A DNA stretch of 64,000 nt from positions 53,292,898 to 53,356,897 of the forward strand of contig NC_079219.1 in NCBI RefSeq assembly GCF_029633865.1, given 5' to 3'. Every line of letters starts with the position of its first letter. Within the stretch, counting starts at the first letter, position 1. A model generated the notes under the pieces. That model had not been told where the DNA came from and did not search any database. It saw only the letters and a list, made by a program, of their open reading frames with translations. Made by a program: the position numbers and the translations under genes. Below, piece after piece: positions 48,254 through 59,340 of this stretch. The stretch comes from Lampris incognitus (taxonomy: Eukaryota > Chordata > Actinopteri > Lampriformes > Lampridae).

Positions 48254-51200
48254 CATAGCATATACACACATGCCACCTTAGAATTGGTGTTCCAAGTTGC
48301 TTGAACTACTGTCCAAATTGTTCACTGAACTGCTCACTGAGAAGGAATATCCAGTTACTGACATATTAAAACTCAAGGAGTAGTCTTTTAAAAATGTCAA
48401 AAAACCAAAAACAAGTCTGTAGGTGCCAACAGTACTGCATATTGTAAACACATGTATATGTACACACACATGATTAGGGTTTCTGCAGGTTTCAACAAGT
48501 TAAATTTAAGACTTTTAAGACCATTAGGAATTCAATTTAAGACCTATTTCATGTCCAAACTGGCAAAAAAAAAAAGAGTGTTTTCTTGCACGAGGTGCAG
48601 CGGGCTTCAAATTTGTAATTTTCAACAGGCTTCAACCAAGCACTAAAAGCACTATCCTCGAGCCAGATCACGTTGAACTTGCACTTATTAGATGAAAGTA
48701 ACGTTAACAGAAATTATTTTAAATTATTACTTCTAGAAGGAGCTTCTTTTTCTTTTTCTTTTTTTTCGACGAGGGGAGACGCACGTTAGCCGACACACCA
48801 CATGGCAACACACTAGCTGGCTGTGCGCCGATAAATTCTGACCGGGCTGCACAGTTTGCATTAGTGATTACTTGGTTTCATGTTGGGTTCATTTTATAAG
48901 TTTGTTTTAGGCGCGATCAATACATTTTTTTTCCAAAAAACACATTTAAAAGTGAGACTGAGGGCGTTCGGGTGGCGTGGCAGGCTATTCCATTGCCTCC
49001 CAACATGGGGATCGCCAGTTCAAATCCCCGTGTTACCTCCGGCTTGGTCGGGTGTCCCTACAGACCCAGTTGGCCGTGTCTGCGGGTGGGAAGCCGGATG
49101 TGGGTATGTGTCCTGGTCGCTGCACTAGCGCCTCCTCTGGTCGGTCGGGGCGCCTGTTCAGGGGGAGGGGGAACTGGGGGGAATAGCGTGATCCTCCCAC
49201 ATGCTACGTCCCCCTGGTGAAACTCCTCACTGTCAGGTGAAAAGAAGCGGCTGGCAACTCCACATGTATCGGAGGAGGCATGTGGTAGTCTAAAATTCAG
49301 ATGATTGGATTTTCAACTGTTTAAGACTTTTTAAGGACCCGTGGAAACCCTGATCATTTTAAATATGCCTTTCTAACTGAGTGATTACGAGTAGACCCCG
49401 TAACGTCAGCCAAATCACATGACAATAACAACGAATGCTTCACATGTCAGCACTGAGGACAGTTACTTATCGTGTACATGGCACACGAGTCGATGAAGAT
49501 GATGATGTATTACCTTGGCAAGAGAGTGGACGATGGGGCTCTCCATGATGCCTCTGAGGAAGATGAGGTCAATGTCTTTGGCTCCGGTGCCTGAGGGCAG
49601 CTCCTTAAGGTTGTCCAGCACCTGCTGCATAGCTAAAAGAGAAACCACGTGCCATGGATCAAACGAATGGACTGGCAACTACCATAAGTTTAAGCAATTT
49701 AAAGCTTAAAGATTTAAGACAAAAAATTGGGCTTCACAAACTCCGCTGCCTGTCTTGACAAGTTTTACAATCAGTTAAGTAAGTTTGCGTATCAATGGAA
49801 TTTGAACGGTTGGATGCTCTAATAAAAACATAAAGAACGTAGGCCTAATTTAAATTTCTAATAATTGAGGGGGCATCTGAAAATATCTAGAAGAGTTTTA
49901 GAGGATCTATGTATCTATACTGAGCAAAAATATAAAAATAATTTACCAGGCACTTCGATTTCACATAATTTCAGCTACAAATACACCTTGGTTGATCAAA
50001 GATACCCCAGCAAAACACAAGGTGGGGGTCATGGAACAGATTAAGTCGGTATCTGGTTTGACCACCATTTGCTTCATACAGCAAAACATCTCCTCCACAG
50101 GGTTGATCAGGTTGCTTATTGTGGCTCGTGGAATGACGTCCCACTCTTCTTCAATGGCTGTGCCAACTGGTACACACTGATATATGCACCAGTCCAGAAC
50201 ATCCCAAGCATGCTCAATGGGTGACATGTCTGGTGAGCATGCAGGCCATGGGTGGAGGCACTGGGACATTTTCAGCTACCAGATATTCAGTACAGATCCT
50301 TGTACCATTGGGCCATGCATTATCATGCAGAAACATGAGTTGATGGTGGCGGATGAACGGCACAACAATGGGCCTCAGGATCTCATCCTGGTATCTCTGT
50401 GCATTCAAATTGCCGCTGACAAATTGCACCCACGTTCTTTGTCCCTATATGCCTGTCCCTACCAAAACTCCAACATCTCCATGGGCCACTCCTTCAACAA
50501 AACTGGCATCAGCATTCATCACTGAAGAGGACCCTTCTCCAGCATGCCAGGGGCCACTGGCAATGAACATTTGCCCACTCAGGACGATTAAGGTGCCATA
50601 GAGCATTCTGGGATGAACCCTGGTAAGGACATAGAGCACGCAGAAGGAAACTCCCCCGAGACAGTTTCTGACAGTTTGATCAGAAATTCTTCGGTTGTGC
50701 AAACAGACCGTTTTCATCGGTTGTCTGTGTGGCTGGTCTCAAATGATCCTGCGGGCACAGAATCCGGATGTAGTGGTCCTCGGCTAGTGTTGTCACATGT
50801 GGTCTTCAGTTGCGAGGTCAGTTGGCCGTACTGTCGAAATGACTCCGGAGCAGGCTTACGGTAGAGAAATGGACATACAATATTCTGGCTACAGCTCTAG
50901 TGGACATTCTTGAAATCAGGCCAGTTGCACAACCTCTCAATATCTGTGGCATCTCTGGCATGATGTTGTGCAGTGTTAGTGTGTGTTTAGGTGGATTGTG
51001 TTGGCAACAGATTAAATATGATGAAACAAGATGAAATATACAAAAACTTGTATGCAAAACCAGAGAATCAAGCTCATAGCAAGCACAGAAAAAAAATCTT
51101 GGATCATTTGCTACAACTCATGAAAACTGGGGGCAAAAACAAAAGTGCTGCATTTATATTTTTGCTCAGTGTAGAGATACTGAATGGGAAAGGAAGTCAA

Positions 51201-52746
51201 TGGATTTATGCAAGGACACACATGCAAGCCATGAGCAAAGGGAGTGACGTAGTACACATTTTTGCAAATGTTAAGTGTCACAAAATGACATTCAGAGCTC
51301 CAGGAACTTTTGCAGATCTGTCTGAATGAGACAGAACTGTCTGATAGTTTTTTGTGGGGGAAGGATGTTTGGTTTATCTAACAGCCAATAATATTTGGGC
51401 ATTTCTGGAAGAATGTGGACGTCAACGTGCCATTGGCTAGCTTCAGTTAGGCGGTAGAAAATCACTCTTCTCTCAATCTCGCTCCAAATTCAATGGACTT
51501 TTTTTGTCAGCGTACGCCCGCAAGTGCAGGTGACGAAACTAGACAATTCTGAATTTTTCAGAGAGAAAAACATTATCCTCCGATGCAAAGATAAAGCAAA
51601 CCATTCTTTGTAAGCGTCTACAACATACTGTTAAACAGCCGCAAATGAAGTGCAGAAAAAAGAAGCTTATAAGAATCAGAATCCACAAACCTCTTTGTAC
51701 AGGCTAAAGACCATAATAAATGTTAAAAAAAATCTGTGGCATTCAAAACATTTATGGCAAAAAAACAATGTGAGCTTATTAGCCCTTAGGACCCGCCTTC
51801 ATTAAACCTCTAAATGAAAGCAACTTAATTTAATTTTAAACCCCAAATCTATTTTGCACGAAGAAACAAGCTGTCCATCACAAACTTTGTGACTCTCTGG
51901 GTTTTCCCTCTTCACCGTGCAGAAAGACTGCATTTAATCAGTGGACACCACTCGTTTTTATAGGGTCAAACATGGCCCAGACAATTTCTTAGGGTCAAAA
52001 CTGACACTAAGACAATCTTAGTACCCTAGTAGTGTACAGCTTTCATGGAAATATGAACAAAAACTATGTTTCACTTTTTCTAATGTTGGGGAACAGTCAT
52101 CAAATTTCAGGTTGAAAAAAAAAAAGATCATTTAGAGTCAGTCTTTTCTCTGCTGTTAAACACTGATATGGGCCTTTTTGCCCCGTAAGACAATAGAAGG
52201 GTTAAGAATACAACAATGGAGGAACAAGTAGACAGGGAATCAATGGACAATAGCAGCATCACCAACAATCAAGCACAGTCTCACACATGAATCATTCAAT
52301 TCACAGATCTCCCCGACACTGACCGACAACACAAATACATTACACTTAAACTGGCATAAACTTAAACAAGCATACGGAAACTTACACTAGCATTTGGCAG
52401 ACATTTAGTCTGTCAAATACCTAAATGTAGCGTAAATGGTTTTGCACAGATGAGTTCCAATATATATATATATATATATAGCTAGAGCCCCATCAGTGCA
52501 GTATGTAGAGTCAGTAGCTGTTCTAGTAATTATTTCACCATAAATACTTTGATTGGTACATACTACATACATTATCAGTAACCAACCCGAGTCAGCCTAT
52601 GTAAGAATCTGAAAAACAAAACCAAGGTGGCCACTGTAATGCATTTTTAGACAATAATTTGAAACAATATCTGGACGGTTCCTTGCACTAGGACCTCTCT
52701 ACGAAGACCTTACCTGAGCCTGACTTGGCATTGGCCACAGTCATGT
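36135..52746 (-). CDS. pals2: PALS2 / MPP6 membrane-associated guanylate kinase (complete, twelve coding exons, 550 aa)
   Basis: Scaffold of the p55/MPP family that links membrane proteins and LIN7 partners at cell junctions. Exons in transcript order: 52746-52716, 49632-49514, 46749-46597, 43859-43710, 43453-43226, 41379-41248, 40159-40063, 39951-39880, 39773-39612, 38325-38123, 36810-36682, 36311-36135. All are GT-AG with matching phases. Domain order: two L27 domains (about residues 12-125), PDZ (about 137-220; GVTFRVEQGDLVIARILHG), SH3 (about 229-300; ends in DPNWWQ), basic HOOK segment with GKKKKKRMMYL, then guanylate-kinase-like domain (about 348-545). The GK-like P-loop reads GAQGVGRRSL, typical of catalytically inactive MAGUKs. 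It ends QWVPVSWVY. Length fits the 540-residue human protein plus a ten-residue N-terminal extension. MPP2 was considered; SLIEAHDKVASKC and LKKTVDESARI favour PALS2, as does gene order. Confidence 0.94.
36456..36655 (+). mobile_element. tRNA-derived SINE, family D
   Basis: GCCCTGGTGGCTCACCTGGT head, B box GGTTCGAATCC near 36534, then pyrimidine-rich body. In a PALS2 intron. Confidence 0.75.
37310..37570 (-). mobile_element. SINE family B-prime, inverted copy
   Basis: Reverse-complement head GGCATGGTGGCTCAGCGGTT at 37551-37570 with B box (GGGTCGAACCC complement) near 37512. Abuts a plus-strand family B copy. Confidence 0.8.
37571..37786 (+). mobile_element. SINE family B, 5' truncated
   Basis: Starts at GTTCTCCCCATGTCTGTGTG, ends GTTTGGATAATGGATGG. 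Head to head with the preceding SINE. Confidence 0.8.
38945..39295 (+). mobile_element. SINE family A copy with internal deletion
   Basis: Head GGGCGTCCAGGTGGCGTAGC; about 100 bp of the body (the segment with TGTGTCCTGGTCGCTGCACT in other copies) is missing after GGAAGCCGGACGTGG. Confidence 0.85.
40796..40913 (-). mobile_element. SINE family B, 3' part
   Basis: CCATTATCCAAGCCGCTTAT onward is the reverse complement of the family B 3' region. Confidence 0.75.
42670..43095 (-). mobile_element. SINE family A, inverted copy
   Basis: Full-length on the minus strand; head complement CCACCCGGACACCCC at the high end and B box complement GGATTCGAACC near 43031. Confidence 0.88.
44313..44475. repeat. 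28-29-bp minisatellite, about six copies
   Basis: Units of CCTCATGCTGCGGCCTCCCC plus CCTATCC with small length differences. Confidence 0.9.
44688..44812 (+). mobile_element. SINE family B, 3' part
   Basis: GTGATGGCTCGGCAGCCTTT through GGCTAATGGATGGATGGATG. Confidence 0.75.
44840..46435 (+). mobile_element. LINE 3' end fragment split by Tc1
   Basis: 44840-44970 and 46408-46435 together reproduce the 9195-9355 element (GAGAGAGCCACGAAACCAGA ... ACATGGCCAATAAACATGAT), showing the Tc1 insertion point. Confidence 0.7.
44973..46405 (-). mobile_element. Tc1-like transposon (1433 bp), transposase with one frame break
   Basis: Perfect-looking ends CAGTTAAGGTCAAAATTATT and its complement, flanked by TA at 44971-44972 and 46406-46407. 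The minus-strand transposase is in two frames: 46234-45575 with helix-turn-helix region and first catalytic Asp (VLWSDETKLE), and 45632-45192 with the second Asp (QQDNDPKHTS) and the Glu (DPIENLW). The last two are 34 residues apart, giving DD34E. The frame break lies near 45620 at SIMLW / GCFAASG. Confidence 0.93.
47108..47160 (-). mobile_element. Short LINE 3' end fragment
   Basis: Minus-strand CCCTTCGGGGATTAATAAAG resembles the ends of the L2-like elements elsewhere in the window. Confidence 0.5.
47676..47874. mobile_element. Small inverted-repeat element with telomere-like motifs
   Basis: AGAGAACGGTCAACTGAGCA at 47676-47695 is exactly complementary to 47855-47874. Between them, 47730-47767 contains several TTAGGG-like units. 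Confidence 0.6.
48190..48252. repeat. (GT)n then (TA)n microsatellite
   Basis: Short GT run followed by a TA run. Confidence 0.85.
48475..49352. mobile_element. Possible hAT-like nonautonomous element hosting a SINE
   Basis: Left end AGGGTTTCTGCAGGTTTCAA and right end GGACCCGTGGAAACCCTGAT are inverted versions of one motif; both sides include runs of TTTAAGACTTTT. No clear target duplication. Confidence 0.4.
48962..49292 (+). mobile_element. SINE family A copy, 3' truncated
   Basis: Head GGGCGTTCGGGTGGCGTGGC; stops after CATGTGGTAGTCT. Confidence 0.85.
49918..51171 (-). mobile_element. Decayed Tc1-like transposon
   Basis: Ends ACTGAGCAAAAATATAAA and complement, flanked by TA at 49916-49917 and 51172-51173. 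Minus-strand fragments in several frames: DNAWPNGTRICTEYLVAENV and YSPDMSPIEHAWD-like (ACSPDMSPIEHAWDVLD). Many frame breaks. Confidence 0.8.
51180..52715 (-). other. PALS2 intron 1, nothing recognised
   Basis: AT-rich. Contains a short TA run at 52460-52480 and no transposon ends or exons that I could support. Confidence 0.5.
52716..52746 (-). CDS. pals2: First coding exon of PALS2 (residues MTVANAKSGS plus one base)
   Basis: Short exon that splices (donor GTAAGG) in phase to the exon at 49514-49632, producing MTVANAKSGS-A-MQQVLDNL. An in-frame TAA lies two codons upstream, which supports this ATG. The layout resembles the N-terminus of the paralogue MPP2. Initiation at the internal Met (49628-49630) would give a 539-residue form close to the usual PALS2 length, so both starts are possible. 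Confidence 0.7.
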
Positions 52747-52759
52747 TTTTTTATCACTC

Positions 52760-53980
52760 AGGTCGGGAGAGACGAAACCTCTCGACGCACGGTCAAAAGC
52801 TGCCTGTCTCCTCGCTAACTCACAGAGCACCTTGCGGGCTGGAGAGGGCAGAAAAACCACAGAAGACAGCGCGTCAGTGTGAGCCAAGATCTCCGTACAG
52901 GCCATGTCATCGGAGGGGAAGCAAGCGGGCATCAGACGCTGACAGTCATCCGCGTCGGTCTGTATATGTTGTGCAGTGCATGCCAATAAAGGGAGAGTAC
53001 ACAACGGCCTTGTGCCCGAGATGCTCGTCTTCGCACAGTGAAAGCTTACATATTGACGGGAATGACAAAGAAGGCCATTGAATCACAAAGGATGGGATTC
53101 CGGCCTTCTGGCTGAAGGTTGCGCCAGCCAGACACACACACATGCAGGCCCCGGGCGACATCCTGTTCAAACACACTCTCCAAACAGAGTGGCAAAACTT
53201 GCCCCAGCCAATGAGTTGGTGGGTAGGTGGGAAAACAAAATGGGCTTTTACAGCACAAGCAGTCCGTAAAATCCAGACTGTGCAAATATCATCGTGAATG
53301 CGGCATTGTGAGACCGTAGTCTATCGTTTTCATCCTCACAATGTTAACACGGAGTGTGAAAAAATAGCAGGCGATTATACTGGGTGGGGAAAAAAACCAA
53401 GCCTTTCAACTCACCTATGAGTGTTGCACGAATCCAGTGTAGCATACAGACACGGAGGCAGCCGCCCTCTTACACAGCACTCATCTGGTAACCCTGGACC
53501 ACAGGAGGGAGGGAACACAAAAGAGTTTTTGGCGGCGTAAAATCTTGTTCAAATGTTGCCAAACAACGACACATCGAAACAAGACAAATCGATCATTGAA
53601 TCCGGCGGGCTGTTCAACAGCAACTTGCGCTATTCAGCAGCTGACTCCAGACCATGAGCATCTTCATCTCTCAGTGTTTCTGTTCATTCACCAGTATTAC
53701 CATACATCCCTTCCGATTGGCCACGATTATCATGTGACCCCGTGTGGGTTTAAGTCTCATTAGCGCCAGCAAGTCAGATTAGAGAAGCTTACAAAGAGTG
53801 TGACTGTGGAGAATTAATTGCACTAAAGTCGATTTATAAGATCAGAAGTCAACATTGTGAACTCGGTACAAATGACCTTCTTAAACTCTGGTGGCCTAAT
53901 TTTTTGTGTGTGAATTAAGCTACTGTAAGTCCCCGGTTCTTTTTATGGCAGTTCACAAGACCCTTTTTGCTGCCTCACGG
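52760..53980 (-). other. PALS2 5' region, no exon fixed
   Basis: The first coding exon may extend upstream as 5' UTR. A consensus donor on the minus strand (ATAG/GTGAGT near 53408) could end another noncoding exon, but this is unsupported. Confidence 0.3.
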
Positions 53981-54184
53981 TTAATCCGTCTCAATTAGAG
54001 TTTGTTCAATAGTGAGAGGAAAATTTCCGAGTTTTCTCACAACATGAAACGGAGGAAAGGGAGAGGATATACGACCATATGGTTGTTGGAACTGGCGAAC
54101 CATTCTAATTCTGTTGATAAAAACAGCGGTAAAAAATAAGGGCTGGTGGGAAATTCTGCGCAACCACTGTAGCCAAAGCATTCT

Positions 54185-54720
54185 GAAAACTGTCTTTTAT
54201 ACTGCCACAACAGTACCATCAAAACCATCTCGAGCAGGTTAGACCACTGTAATGCCCCATTTGCAGGATTATCCAAACAGTCGGTAGGACGGCTTCGGCT
54301 CATTTAAAATGCAGCAGCCAGAGTCCTTACACGTACGTACACGTAAATGTGAACATATTACTCCGGTATTTAAATCACTCCACTGGCTCCCGGTACAATA
54401 CAGAATCACTTTCAAAATCCTGCTAATAGTCCACAAAGCTCTTCATGGTTTGGCTCCTCGGTACATTTCTGACTTGCTCACTGACTATAACCCGATCAGG
54501 CCTCTCAGGTCATCAGGCAGAGGTTTTCTCGCTGTACCCAGAATTAGATCCAAGTCGGGTGAGGGTGCCTTCGGTTACTGTGGTCCTGCTCTCTGGAACA
54601 AGCTGCCGGCTGACCTGAGGACCACCACAACTCTGTCCACATCCAAAAGCAAACGCAACACTTTCCTATTCTCCCAGGCTTATGGTTAATCACTGTGTGT
54701 GTGTGTGTGTGTGTGTGTAG
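54185..54720 (+). mobile_element. L2-like LINE C-terminal fragment
   Basis: Plus-strand frame (54309-54689) reads HITPVFKSLHWLPVQYRITF, HGLAPRYISDLL and WNKLPADLR, the standard 3' coding end of fish L2-like LINEs; ends next to a (GT)n run. Confidence 0.85.
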
Positions 54721-55189
54721 CTGTATGCTGCACTTGTTTCTTATACAGTTGATTGTTGTTTGTACAGTTGCTTGTTTCTTGAACACCGCATATGTGCCTA
54801 TATGATAGGCACAGATAACGAAAACAAATTAAATGGAAACCCCCATTTTTATTTGATTGTGTTGATGTCTTTTGGGTTTTTTATTGTTGTATGGTACGTT
54901 TAATGTATGTTGGGTGTATGTGTCATTGATTCAGTTTCTGCAGTTTACTCATGCTTATATTCATATTGTTTGTTACCAGCGTTCATGTCACGTTTATGCC
55001 TATATTTTATATTTTGTCTTTTATTAAAGTAAAGCACATTGAGCTTACTTATGACATAAATAAAATGGTCATTGCCGTAACAATACAGGTATAGTCCTGA
55101 TAGCAGGACACAGATTAGTGCTGTGACCAAGCTTTGAAGTCACGTTCAAAAGCCCACCTCTCATTTGTTAAACAGAGGCTTGTGCATTG

Positions 55190-55364
55190 ACACTGGCAGG
55201 GTGGATTGATGAGAGGATGAAGGTGCAATAAAAGCCAAAGAAACAACCCAATTATAATGTCAATCTAGAAGATTGAATAAATAAAACTAGTAAAATGACA
55301 GATGCTGGCTGCACTGCATGCGTTTCGTTTTGGCAGGCAAGGGTGAAGGGGGGGTTCAAAGTTC
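55190..55364. repeat. 175-bp direct repeat flanking a LINE fragment (left)
   Basis: Near-identical to 55931-56107; starts ACACTGGCAGGGTGG, ends GGTTCAAAGTTC. Confidence 0.95.
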
Positions 55365-55930
55365 AAAGTATCTTCACTGTCCCTTACAGGGGAACTGGCT
55401 TGCAGCCAGGATATACAAAAACACAAAAAACATTACAAATACACACAACACCAAAGCACTGACGGACAACAACAAACAAGTTGTAGTGGGCAAAGAGATT
55501 TAACGGAGTTCATTCAGCATCAAGGTCAAAGTGCAGAAATGAGGTATGCAGTCTGTGCAAATAAGCAATCTCCAGACAACAGTAAAATGCTATCTACCAT
55601 TTAACAACTGAACGGCATTAGGGACAAAGGAAATCTTATATCTCTTAGTCCACATACCGGGCACCCTCACCCCATGCCCCGAGGGTAACAGTTCAAACTC
55701 TGACTGAGGTGAAGGGGCTGATCTTGGCACTCCAGAAGGGAAGTAGCCTTTCTGAACACCTGCCTATTACAAAGGTCGGTAAGCTGGGCTGGACTCCTCC
55801 CTGAAATCTTACCAGCCATTTCGATGAGGCTACCGAGCCTGTCTTTATCTGCCAGAGTCAAATTACCACACCAAGAGATTCAATAAAACGTCTACAAAAG
55901 CCATCACCTCAGAGGGGACGTTAAAAGAAC
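55365..55930 (-). mobile_element. LINE fragment (566 bp) between long direct repeats
   Basis: Minus-strand frame 55861-55667 reads DKDRLGSLIEMAGKISGRSP and LTDLCNRQVF, a fish LINE RT C-terminal region; 3' end at the left side. Confidence 0.75.
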
Positions 55931-56107
55931 ACACTGGCAGGGTGGGTTGATGAGAGGATGAAGGTGCAATAAAAGTCAAAGAAACAACCCAATTATAATG
56001 TCAATCTAGAAGACTGAATAAACAAAACTAGTAAAATGACAGATGCTGGCTGCACTGCATGCGTTTCCTTTTTAACAGGCAAGGGTGAAGGGGGGGGTTC
56101 AAAGTTC
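55931..56107. repeat. 177-bp direct repeat flanking a LINE fragment (right)
   Basis: Second copy of 55190-55364, with about eight differences. Confidence 0.95.
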
Positions 56108-57239
56108 GTCAGGAAAAAGTTGTTGGATATTTTTTTGTCGCGGAAGCAACATGAAATTCAAAAAACTTTTTTTTTTGTCCAGAAGACCCAGGTTATTCAT
56201 AGCTGACCACCAGCTCAGTGTCAGCACCTTTCATGCTGGTTAGTACAGCACTAGGATGAGTCTTTCTAAAGCTGGTTACGTTAGTTTCTTTCTTCTTCTT
56301 CTGGAGAAAGGACTCATCACACCAAGATACAAAAGCATGGCCCATGATGTTGCCCCTCCCCTTCCGGAGTGTCCTCCGTTTAACACGCTGAGGTTCCGAG
56401 ACACGAGCAACGCCGTTACCGGCCACATAGGAGCACGTTCATCACAATGCTCAAAAACTAGAGTGACGTTGACAAGTCACCTGGGGAACATCACACGCAC
56501 CGGAGCCCCTTCGAGATCTTCATTTTGTGACATTAGCGACAAATCTAGATGGACGGCGTCTGAGACAGACACATATCAGCGGACAGACACATATCAGTCT
56601 ACGTCACACAATCAGTCATTCACTGAAACCGTCATAGTGAGAGAGGCATGGGTTGCCAGCAGGAAGCCGGGTGACCTGACGAGGGTCATGGGCAGCTTTT
56701 AACGCTCGGTGCTGAGATGAGTCGGTAGCTCGTGGTCTGCAGTGCTCTCACCGAGTCACGAGTAAGGGATTGGAAGTCACCTAAACGAAATAAACCCTAA
56801 CAAAAAAAAACAAAACATGTCGTTTCACAAGCCCAGTGACGTGAACGAGCCCTGGCACGCAAACACGCTTTTGGCACATGTGGGAAATCTTACTCGACCC
56901 GCGACGCTACATGAGGTAGCCTCTGGCCAAATGCGGTTCCATCCCCACCCAAACAAAAAATCAACTTTAAAACCAGCAGTGACTGAAACTCAATTTGGGT
57001 CACGAAAGCTGACGCCAGCATGCAACAAATCAAATAGTATCCACAGACTGTCAGACCGGTATAAACGTTGATTCTGGGGACAGGCACCAACTTGATGATA
57101 GCTAGGCAGCTAGCTAGCTAGCTAACGTGTAGGCGCTAGCCTACCCAGCCAAAAAAAAAAACCGCTAGCATTAGCTTACAGGTAAAGCGTATTTAACAAG
57201 TTGTACTCTTATTATTAAAAGTACCTATACATAAGAAAG
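56108..57239. other. PALS2 upstream intron, nothing recognised
   Basis: Contains an open minus-strand frame of 77 codons (56426-56193) with no family resemblance. CTAGCTAG-type short repeats near 57105-57130. Confidence 0.4.
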
Positions 57240-57480
57240 CGCAGGTCGGGTGAGCTCAAATAGGCTGTCTAGTTTACGCGGAGATTCATCGTTTTTCTGC
57301 ACGTTTGTACGAGCGACTAATTAGCGGTACACACAGCAAGCGCGCTAGCTGCAAACTCCCGTACCGCTCCGCACCGGCCGCAACGTCATGCGGCTGGAAC
57401 TAGTCCCGGCCGGCGCGAGCTAGTAGCGCGGACTGCCGCCGAGCGCACCGAGCCGGCGGCGCAACGTCTCAAGCGGAGTT
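57240..57480 (-). promoter_or_regulatory. pals2: GC-rich region, probable PALS2 promoter
   Basis: Dense CpG-containing sequence (around 57360-57470) in an otherwise AT-rich neighbourhood, 4.5 kb upstream of the first PALS2 coding exon and preceding it on the minus strand. Likely contains the transcription start and a noncoding exon whose borders I could not fix. Confidence 0.45.
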
Positions 57481-57699
57481 TTACCCGAAATGAAGCGAAG
57501 AAATAGCAGCTCACTAGATACGGGACTCGAATTCCTCGACGGCATCCGGTCGTACTCTCACGGCTCCATTCATGTTAGAACCCCAGAAGCGTGTCACCCA
57601 TCCGCAGGCGGCTGCCCGCGCCCCCTCCGCCTGCTGCGCTGCGCTAATTGAGACGTGCAGATGTGCTGACATGTGTCCGAAATCTGCCCCCCCCCTCTC

Positions 57700-58800
57700 C
57701 GCCCCCCCCCTCATTATTATTCACTGTTACTGAAGGACGCGTGTCGCCCAAATGAATGAGAGAGAGAGAGAAAATCGACCTCACCCCGCCAGTGTCAGAG
57801 AGCTTCAGAAGACATACGTTAAGGAGCGTTACGTAATTTTTTTTTCTCTCACAGGCTCCGTACAGGACCCCCCCCCCAAACTCCTCATGTAACAGCGCAT
57901 TAAAAGAAAAACCCCACCATTTACCTCTCCTTGTGGGTGGGAAGCGGAGAACCTGACGCAGAGAAGTTTTAGGGTCTTGACAGCAGCTTTAGAGACCAAG
58001 GAAAGCCTGAATCCACAGTGCGCTATTTTTTCAGTCTCCTATGAAGTCTGACCCATTGCTGCTTCACGTTAAGCAGACAACTTCAGAGCTCAGACTGAGT
58101 CTGCTCGGGCCGACAGGGATGTTAAGTATTTATTCTTTACGGTTTCCCCTTCCTAGTTCGCTAATGGAGACGCTAGGTGTCGCTGTTGTCGCACACAAGG
58201 ACATCTGATTTTGTCGCTTCCGCCTCTGCCCAACGCCATTTAAAAACGTTTTAACGAATAATGTCCAGCATCAAAGGAATAGCGTGGTAAATGTTCACGT
58301 GTAGGGATAATAGACTACATGTTGGCTAATTAATGAGTAGTCTATATAGCTAAAGTGGTTTGACCAGGTGAGGCGCTGCTCAGCAGGGCTGGCACAGGAT
58401 TCATTGGCTCAGAGCCGGAGTAAAGAGACCATCACATTAGGTGGACTCCATAGCCCGGGTTCATAATATAAATGAAAATTGAGATAAACTCAGTGTCTGG
58501 TTATAAAATGGTAACATGTTTTGCCCACTAGGGTAATATAAAGCACCAAACAATATCCCGTCCCCACTGATGCTGGTCACTTGTTTGACACCGAAGCTGC
58601 TTTCTTTTAGGACAGCCTTATAAAGCCAGTAACTCTCAAGTATTTTATTGATCTACAACATGTTCATAACAGGGTTAACTAAAGCAACACAGTCATATGA
58701 CTAGTTTTTGAGGTATCCAGGTCACTTGATAGGATTCAACTTAATCTGTTGCCGAGGACAGTAATGGTACATCCCAGACATCTCTTTTTTAGGATTGAAG
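57700..58800. other. Intergenic between PALS2 and NPY, nothing recognised
   Basis: No exon, transposon or RNA gene seen. Confidence 0.5.
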
Positions 58801-58816
58801 AATAATTACAACACAT

Positions 58817-59340
58817 TGATGTGATGTGATGTGATGTGATGTGATGTGATGATATGATGTGATGTGATGTGATGTGGTGAGGTGATGTGATGTGATGTGA
58901 TGTGATGTGGTGAGGTGATGTGGTGATGTGATGTGATGTGATGATATGATGTGATGTGATGTGATGTGATGTGATGTGATGTGATGTGATGTGGTGATGT
59001 GATGTGATGTGATGTGATGTGATGATGTGATGTGATGTGATGTGATGATATGATGTGATGATATGATGTGATGTGGTGAGGTGATGTGATGTGATGTGAT
59101 GTGATGTGATGTGGTGATGTAATGTGATGTGATGTGATGTGGTGATGTGATGTGATGTGATGTGATGATGTGATGTGGTGATGTGATGTGATGTGATGTG
59201 GTGATGTGATGTGATGTGATGTGATGATGTGATGTGATGTGATGTGGTGATGTGATGTGATGTGATGTGATGTGGCGTGGCGTGACGTGACGTGACGTGA
59301 CGTGATGTGATGTGATGTGATGCGATGTGATGTGATGTGA
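58817..59340. repeat. Pentanucleotide satellite (TGATG)n, about 520 bp
   Basis: Near-continuous GTGAT units with interspersed GTGGTGA and GATATGAT variants. Produces false His-Ile-Thr-Ser frames of 183 and 198 codons on the minus strand. Confidence 0.98.

Noticed and set aside
52725-53081. 118-codon plus-strand frame overlapping the first PALS2 coding exon
   Set aside because: Antisense to a supported exon and without any domain.
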